Source: Ampelocalamus luodianensis
Lineage: Eukaryota; Streptophyta; Magnoliopsida; Poales; Poaceae
NCBI GenBank assembly: GCA_036346255.1
Contig: CM070639.1
Span: forward strand, 34,130,165-34,194,164
Length of the DNA: 64,000 bases
Reading direction: 5' to 3'
Shown: positions 57,196 through 64,000 of the stretch, one piece after another
Position numbering within the stretch: position 1 is the stretch's first letter
Layout of the letters: each line of letters starts with the position of its first letter
Translations under genes and position numbers: made by a program
The notes under the pieces: model-generated
The model's input: the letters and a program-made list of their open reading frames with translations, nothing else
Told to the model about the DNA's origin: nothing
The model's database searches: none

Positions 57196-59379
57196 TGTAA
57201 TACCCCAAATGTATACGAGAGAGAAGAAATAAATTAGAGACAAGAACCAATTAGAAAAGTGTTTTAACAGGAGATTAGAGGGGGATTTACGCATAATTTC
57301 GACAACTTGGGCTATGGGCTTCCAGCCCACAACATTTAGGCCCATGAGGGGCTGGCTACCAATAAAAAGAGGAAGGAAACCCTAGAAGTGGTATTGTAGC
57401 ATGGTGTGCTACAGATTCGCCATGCTACAAAGATCTTGTGAACGTGAGCCACCCCAATTGGAGGAAGAAGGCGATCACCCGGGAGATCGATTGGCCAAGA
57501 AGAAGGAGATCGCTGGAGGTGCCCGGCTGTTAGAGGAGGAAGAAGTTGAGGGGAACAGTACCATCTTTGGGGGGAGAGTTCGCTGGTGGGTGCTCATCGT
57601 GCCCGGCAATCGGTTCTTCAAGGGTAACCTCGTTTTCCCCTCGTTTAGATGCTTTAGCGCTTAATTGTTCTTTGCCGGCAGTTCTGTCACCTCAGGGCAG
57701 AACGTGTTAAAGGAACGTTTTGTTGTATTTAAGTGCGGATTCAGTTTCGGACATCTCCTAGGAAGTTGTAGAGGACGTCAATAGATTTCAATGAAGTGCT
57801 AGATCGTAATTTTTGGATCTCTGTAGCAAAAGTTATGAATTTAATGGTGCACCTGTTCTGCAACCCTGTCAGTTTTTGGACAGTTTTAGTAATCTGACCT
57901 TTGCGATCAGTTAAATAGAGAATTAGAGGATCTCAGTATAACGAAAGTTGTAGATAATTGTTGTATCTTTCCGGGAAGCACAAGAACGCGAAATTTGGAT
58001 AAAAGAGCTGAAAGTTATGATAGATTTAGGGTTCTGTCCAGAGAACCTGATGTGAAAATTGATGCTTTGTTAAACAGCTTAAAAGGGATAGTGGATGGCC
58101 GAATCAGGGAAGCTCACCAACTAGGTTTAGTTGGGAAATTTGATAACCTTTCAATGAAGTCCAAGAACACCTAATGTGAACTACTATACGGAAAGATATG
58201 AATTTTACAACTTGACTATTTACAGAGGGCAGTTCAGCACTTAGGAAAGTGGGGTCGGGATCGCGTTGCTATCTGCTACTTGATGTGCTCGTTTATATAA
58301 TTCATATTTTTCGTTACTGTGGCCTTAGTTTATATTCTTAATGTGTTAGGTGTGGGATTGGTACCGGAGGCAGCACCGTCTTCACGTCCTCCATTCTCAC
58401 ACGGTTAAGGTAAGTGCATTGTTTGATTCATGGTTGTGATTGATTGGTCATATTTGTGTGCTTTTCGATATGTGATAGCATAGCGAGATTGTTGGCATGG
58501 TGAATGTTTAAGATTGGTGGATGCTCCAAATATGTATATGCTCTATTGTTGTATGCTGTTATCGTCTTTTGGTAATTTGATGATGAATAAATGATGAGCA
58601 TGTGCATATTGAGATCATGTTGAGGCTTGGTCACGTGGTGACGGTATATTTTCTTTGAGATCCCGTCATGAATGTGACGGGACGAGATCCCACACTCGTG
58701 GAGTGTGGGCTTGAGTCCCCATTACTTCTGAGTAATGGGCACTGGTCCCTGTGCTTGCGAGCACGGGCATGGGTATCTTGGCGACGGTTGCATACTTTGC
58801 ATTACCGGTAAAATGCACAAAGAAAGATAAAGAGAAAGGATCCTTGGGCATTGCATTTGCATGTGAGATGTTTTATTGTTGCACTTCTATCTATGGACAT
58901 TGTTGTTATAACTTTTACTTTGTACTTGCTTAGTCTGTGGACTCACTCTTGCTTTTATTGTTGTTTTAGGTACCCGAGCCAAGAACGACATGCATGGGGG
59001 AAGTAGTTTGATAGTCACAGACATGCCACATGAACTAAATAAAGTTGAATGATCTTCGGATCGTATGTTTTTTTTTAGTAATTGAGCAAGATGCTCAAAG
59101 GTTTATTATGTCTTGTCTTTTGCAGTGGTTTAAGTGTAACAATGATGAGTAGTGGAACTTTATACTTCATTGGGATGCTAGTTACTTAGCATGTCTTTGA
59201 TTATCTTTTGATGTCTCTAGATGATAGTTTAGTTAATTTATGAATTATCTGTATGTTGGAACCTCCGTGTAATTAACTTTACAAGGGAGGTTCTGCTGAA
59301 ATTTAATAAATTGCCTTGAGTAGAATTATTAGGGTTTGTTTAGTAGCATTCTAGGCTCATGTCGGGCTGGGGTGTTACA
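57196..59379 (+). mobile_element. 2.2-kb solo LTR with TSD CCAGG
   Basis: Starts TGTAATACCCC and ends GGGGTGTTACA; CCAGG lies at 57191-57195 and 59380-59384. No gag or pol. CCAATAAAAAGAGG near 57359 is a possible promoter. An opposite-strand relative is at 36584-39543. Confidence 0.87.
58630..58767 (+). repeat. Array of five consecutive hairpins in LTR
   Basis: GTCAC/GTGAC (58630-58642); CCCGTCA/TGACGGG (58662-58681); CCCACACTC/GAGTGTGGG (58689-58709); CCCATTACT/AGTAATGGG (58718-58739); CCC-GTGCT/AGCACGGG with one bulge (58747-58767). The last four start 27, 29 and 29 bases apart, all with CCC...GGG bases and 7- to 8-base spacers. Confidence 0.9.
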
Positions 59380-59384
59380 CCAGG

Positions 59385-59649
59385 TGGGGCCCTAGGGCTG
59401 GTATATATATAGATATATAAACGCTAGGGTTGTGTGAAGAGGTTGCCGGTGGCTGTAGACAGAAAAGTGGTGTGGGCTTTGGAGGCTGTGCGAGATCTTC
59501 AAAGAAAATCGGTGCTCACGGCAGGGAAAAAAAGGGCATTGCGGTTGTGCATGCGAGGTTAGACAATAAGAAGATAGTAAATTTGTGAAAAAGTTTTTAC
59601 TGTGGATTACAATCATTCACCCTCTCTGATTGTTATTAACGATCGTACA
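59385..59649 (+). repeat. 3' part of the Copia-3 5' LTR
   Basis: Contains a TATA-rich run at 59402-59420 and ends GATCGTACA at 59649, three bases before a primer-binding site. Its U3 was split by the 57196-59379 LTR. Confidence 0.75.
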
Positions 59650-59651
59650 AG

Positions 59652-59663
59652 TGGTATCAGAGC
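59652..59663 (+). other. Primer-binding site of Copia-3
   Basis: TGGTATCAGAGC, an exact initiator-tRNA-Met type site. Confidence 0.92.
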
Positions 59664-59671
59664 GGGTTGCT

Positions 59672-61799
59672 ATGGCGTCAGAGAGGTATGTGAATCGTCC
59701 CCCCATGCTAGATGGTACTGATTTTGCCTTTTGGAAGTGTTGTATGCAAGCTTATATTGAAGCTCAAGGTAGTGATGTTTGGAATAAGGTTTCTAGATCT
59801 TATGAGGTTCCTGTTACTGTTACTGATCTAAATAAAACTGATATTGATTTAAATGCACAAGCTCGTAACTTGTTGTTTCAAGAGATTTCTCGCAAAGAAT
59901 TTGATCGTGTTGTTCATATTAATTCTGCTCACTTAATATGGAAGACTCTTTGTGATTATCATGAGGGAACCACAAAATTCAAGAAGGTGCGTAAAAATCT
60001 TTATCAAAAAGAATATTCCGATTTTGCTATGAAGCCTGGTGAGTCTCTCGATGAACTTTTTGTTCGTTTTGAAAAAATATTGAGTAATTTGCGCGGTGTT
60101 AATGTCATTCCTACTGATGAAGATAATGTAACTAAAATTTTGAGATCTTTAGGTTCTGAGTGGTTGATGGTTGTCACAACTATCAATCAAACTATCGATC
60201 TAGATACTTTAACCATGGATGATCTTTTCTCTATATTGAAAACCTATGAGATGGAAGCTTTTCCATCTAAGATTGATAAATCTTCATCTTTAGCACTTGT
60301 GACTAACCACGTGCAGGCTGTTTCGTCGAGTTCTTTTCCTTTGTCTGCTTTATCTTCTTTTTCAGAGGAATAGTTCGAACAGCTTCCTGAAGAAGATTTG
60401 GTGTTGATCTCCTCACGGGCATACAAGGCACTCAACAATGTAAGAATAAGGAAGCGAGGTGGCGTGTAAAGTTCAATCAGGTGCTATGAGTGTGGCGAAC
60501 CAGGTCACATTAAGGTGGATTGTCCTAAGCTCAAGGGGAAGATGATCAAGGAAGACAATAATTACCGTCGTAGGCCATCCAAGAACAACAACACCAAGGG
60601 TGGTAATTTTCGTCGAAAATTTGCTGAAAAGGTTCTTTCAGCTATCGAGCACCTTGATCTGAGTGATGTGGAATATGAAAGTTGCGACGACGATAACCAC
60701 GACAAATGATGATGCTAAAGGTAAGAAGAAGAACAACGACGACTTCACAGGCATGTGCTTCATGGCAAGAAATGACAACAACGACGATGATGACAGTGAT
60801 CCCGATGAGGTAAGACCATCATATGATGAACTTGAAGATGGTTTGATTGAATTTGCTATTGAATTGAAAAAGACTAAAAAGAAACTGAAAGAAAATAATT
60901 GTCTTGTTGAAAGCTTAACTTCTGAAATTAATAGACTTAGAGTTTCTATTCCTGATGATGAATCTTGTGAGTCTTGTCAAGTTTTACACTCTGAGTTAAA
61001 GACTGGTAGAACAATTAATGCATCAATCTTGGTTCAACTTGAGGATGTAACTGCTAAACTTGATGAACTAAGATTGACACATGATTCTTGTAATGAAAAG
61101 TTAAAACTTGCAAATGATGAAATTGAAAAGCTCAAGTTTAGTTCTCCTACATGTTTAGAGTTAAGTACATCAAATGCTCAGATTAAAACTTGCTCTAATT
61201 GTAGATTGCTAGAAGCTAGACTTAATTCATCTTAGAAAACAATTCAACAGATGCTCTATCATGAGATAACTTCTTACTTTAACTGTCCTAGACTCACCAT
61301 AGAAATAGAAGCTTTGACTAGACAACTTAATGATTTTGCTGAAAAAGAAAGGTTGGCTCAGTCTAATGCTTCTAAGAAGATTGTGAATGAATCTGTCATA
61401 TGCACTGCTTGTCCTACTCTAGCTAAAGAAATTGAGTATCTTAAAGACACTCGAGAAAGATTTTCTTTTGGGAAGAAAAATTTGAATATGATTCTAGACA
61501 AATCAAAAGTGAGTGTTAAAAATCATGGTCTAGGATTTAATTTTGTTGAGCATGCCAAGAATAATCCTCCTACAGTTGTTAAGTTTCTTGAACCTGAAAA
61601 TTTTGAAGCAAAATCTGAACCAAAACAAACTGTGTTTAAATCTGCTGATTTTGTGCAAAGCTCTTCTACTAATGGTGTAGGTGCTAGCTCATCATCTCAA
61701 AAAAATTCTAATTATGTTAAATTTCATTGCACCTATTGTGGTAGAGATGGGCACTTGCATGAATTTTGCTTCAGACGTGTTAAGAAAGAGAAAAATTAA
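59672..61799 (+). pseudogene. gag: Copia-3 gag, long coiled-coil type with two zinc knuckles
   Basis: Starts at ATG 59672 (MASERYVNRPPMLDGTDFAF). The UBN2-type core continues to a TAG at 60371-60373 and a TAA at 60467-60469 in the same frame. A CCHC knuckle CYECGEPGHIKVDC lies at about 60490-60531. A one-base frameshift near 60705 leads to a long Lys/Glu/Leu-rich coiled coil with repeated Cys-x2-Cys pairs, broken by a TAG at 61233-61235. A second CCHC motif (CTYCGRDGHLHEFC) is near 61730-61775. The very long Gag suggests the SIRE/Maximus lineage. Four breaks show it is dead. Confidence 0.88.
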
Positions 61800-62149
61800 A
61801 GATTGAATGCTTTAAGACAAAAACGTGCATTCTCTTTTGTTGTTCCTAGAGCTAATGCAAAAGCTAAGTTTGTAGAGAACTTTTATGATGATTTTTAATC
61901 TGTTTTATGTGCTGATTTGGGTTATAATTCAAATAATGTTTATTCAGCATTGCCTGCATTTCAAGGGGCAATTAGACAGGCTTCTTTTTGGCGTTCTGAT
62001 CACTCACGCACACATATTTCTGGTTCTAGTGTTGTTGCTCCTGTTCGTCGTGTATCTCAGTACTGGCTACCTAAATCTTTATTTTCTAACCCCAGTACTA
62101 AGATACCGACGATTGTCCGTGCTTTGTAGACTCGTCGTAAGCGGAAGGA

Positions 62150-62744
62150 GAACATATGGTTCATTGACTTCGGTTGCTTTTGACACATGACCGGAGACTT
62201 ACGATGGTTCTCCTCTCTCACTCATGCCACTGGTGATGAGATGATCACTTTTAGGAACAATGCTGAAGGACGAGTTCTTGCAAAAGGTACTATGAGCGTC
62301 AACGATAAGTTCATTTTAAAAGATGTTGCTCTTGTCAGTAAGTTGAGCTATAATCTGCTTTCAGTTTCACAATTGATAGACGACAATCTTGAGGTGAGCT
62401 TTAAAAGGCATTCTTGCTGCATTTTAGATTCATCTGGTGATCTAGTGTGCAAAATTACTCGAGTTGGTCATCTGTTTAAGGGTGATTTTTCATATTCCTC
62501 ATCATCTGATCTTAGGTGCCTTGTCTCATCTGCTTCTAAAGATCTTTTTCACTAGCACCGGAGATTAGGTCATATTGGTTTTGATCATCTCACTCGTATC
62601 AGTAATATGAATCTTGTTAGAGGAATATCTGGTCTTAAAATTGAAAAATCAATGGGTTTTGTTTGCACTCCGTGTCGTCATGGTAAGATGGTCTCTGCAT
62701 CACATCCTCCACTCTCACATGTAATGACTGATGCACCTAGACAA
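62150..62744 (+). pseudogene. pol: Copia-3 protease and integrase start, interrupted
   Basis: The protease region starts WFIDFG at about 62158, where the family has Asp-Ser-Gly; here Ser is Phe, and a stop (TGA 62182-62184) follows two codons later. The conserved Trp before HRRLGH is a TAG at about 62555. An integrase-type zinc region with CTPCRHGKMV follows. The sequence stops at the LTR insertion at 62745. 61800-62150 has no clear domain. Confidence 0.82.
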
Positions 62745-64000
62745 TGTAACATCCCAATTTTGGGCTTGTGTTCCAAATATAAGAAAATGAGTAGAAATTA
62801 AAACTTTTTCTTACGTCATGTATTTCCTGTGTGTACTAAACAATTATTGTACAAGAGCCATGGAAACACAAAGTCACAAGTCTTTGATCCAAATCTTGAT
62901 CCTTCAAAAACAATCTTGTCAAACCTTTTGATCATCCTCTGGAAATATTTTACCTAAGTTCTTGGGATGGTCTGTGACCCCTCTGAAAAATTTCACAATT
63001 TTTAGAAATTGTTTGAATATTTTTAGAGGGCAGTCAAACCTGTTTGACTTCTAGTCAAACCTAAGAACAGCACCTTGTGGAATTTTTGGAGGAAAATGTA
63101 TAGCACAAAAACCTCTGGAAATTTTATACAAGGTCAATAACTCAGCTAGAAAGCTCCTGTAAAAATTTCAGAATTTTTGGAGTAGTTTTTCTACCTCTTT
63201 TAAATCCTCAAAAATCTCAGCTTAAATTTAAAACCTAAAGCTGATTCAACGTTCCTAGGTTTGAGTCGGACTCGGGCTCGAGCCACTTGGTTGAGCTGAT
63301 CAACTAATCGCACCGAGCCCTTTCTAACACGCGCGATCAATTTGGTTGTTGGATTTGCATCGCTCGGCTCGTTGGTCGATGCCGTTCGACCACCGCGATC
63401 ATCACATTCTTTTGAGCCGTTGGATTAAGATCGGGCCGTCCTTATTGAGCAGCTGTTCGGGTCACCCGAAAGTCCCAATTGATCTCGGTAGTTCAATCTT
63501 GATCGGACGCCCGATTGCTTGGAGCATTAGAAACCCTCAGTAGGACCCCTTTCAATCGCGGCCGTCCATCTCGGATCGGCGGCCACGATTTCTTCTCTGT
63601 TCTTCTTCCTCCTCTGGTCCTCCGTGCGGCGCATGCAAGCAATGGCAGAAGGAGAGAGAGAAAGAGCGGTTGCGCATTGTCAAATCGAACTCCCTCTCGT
63701 CAACATCACTCTGTGGGGCATTAAATGCACCCCAGGCTTTCGGCTCCTCCATCCCGAGTCTCAACTGCTCCCATCATTTCTTGGTCCATGACCGTGCCAT
63801 GATCCGAGCTCACCATGGACTCATGTGTGTGCTCGAAACCCTAATCCTTCCTCTATAAATAACCCCTTAGTCCCTCCTGGTGTTCCTTTACACCACACTT
63901 TGCTCATTCTCTGTATTTGAGCTCAAAACCACTTCAAATCTTCAAAACACCATTTTCAACCGTGGAGCTCCAATGCGGATCTTGGTGTCCAGTGGTTCAC
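62745..64000 (+). mobile_element. Start of a long LTR running off the window
   Basis: Begins TGTAACATCCCAATTTTGGG. It matches the reverse complement of 34530-35786 nearly end to end, so it is a second copy of that LTR family in the opposite orientation. It interrupts Copia-3. The end and TSD partner lie beyond 64000. Confidence 0.85.
63854..63861 (+). promoter_or_regulatory. TATA box of the 62745 LTR
   Basis: TATAAATA about 1.1 kb into the LTR; the equivalent site in the opposite copy (about 34680-34692, minus strand) reads TTTAAATAG. Confidence 0.5.

Noticed and set aside
58630..58767. Regular hairpin array looked at first like a CRISPR array
   Set aside because: Stems are not copies of one repeat, spacers are only 7-8 bases and the context is a plant LTR.
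1..64000. A bacterial-style operon, defence system or phage
   Set aside because: Introns, plant retrotransposons and MITEs show a nuclear plant genome.

Overview
This is repeat-rich intergenic DNA from a flowering-plant nuclear genome, most likely a grass (Oryza or a close relative; I cannot fix the species). Reasons: an eight-exon plant calcium-dependent protein kinase gene with a very GC-rich first exon, Copia and Ty3/gypsy retrotransposons primed by initiator-tRNA-Met-like sites, a Stowaway MITE, a tRNA-type SINE and a CACTA-like element. The kinase gene (41207-44366, minus strand) is the only intact host gene I can support. Nearly everything else is mobile DNA, most of it dead.

Layout. 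1-6278: Copia element (minus), its left LTR cut by the window edge. 6279-9296: two inverted fragments of one LINE-like repeat and decayed unique DNA. 9300-39557: a nest of insertions that target-site duplications (TSDs) allow to be peeled apart. An old gypsy gag remnant holds a SINE and a ~2-kb solo LTR (ends 10029/39552, TSD CTCCA). That solo LTR was split by a Copia element (10279-28338), a 6.5-kb solo LTR (29275-35786, TSD CCCTA) and another LTR (36584-39543). The Copia element is itself split by a chromodomain-type gypsy element with ~4.1-kb LTRs (12666-25631, TSD ACCGT). The 36584-39543 LTR is itself split by an 801-bp solo LTR (38072-38872, TSD GCTAC).

39558-45074: LINE tail, Stowaway MITE, kinase gene and its 5' flank. 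45075-46695: CACTA-like element carrying a decayed ORF of unknown family. 46862-53303: a long-LTR fragment split by a related 5.6-kb solo LTR (47130-52733, TSD CTTAA). 54188-56977 and 57196-59379: two more solo LTRs (TSDs GTCAT and CCAGG). 59385-62744: a Copia gag/pol remnant with a long coiled-coil Gag (SIRE/Maximus-like), cut at 62745 by the start of another long LTR that runs off the window.

The most interesting signal is not a gene. The related long LTRs (mostly starting TGTAAYAYCCC) carry multi-stem inverted-repeat structures at similar distances from their 3' ends. The stem sequences differ between copies while pairing is kept, which is the pattern expected of selected RNA or DNA secondary structure. 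Two opposite-strand copies carry arrays of five consecutive hairpins. An unrelated nested LTR carries a seven-unit hairpin minisatellite. All coordinates, pairings and TSDs were read by eye; no alignment, folding or database search was run.
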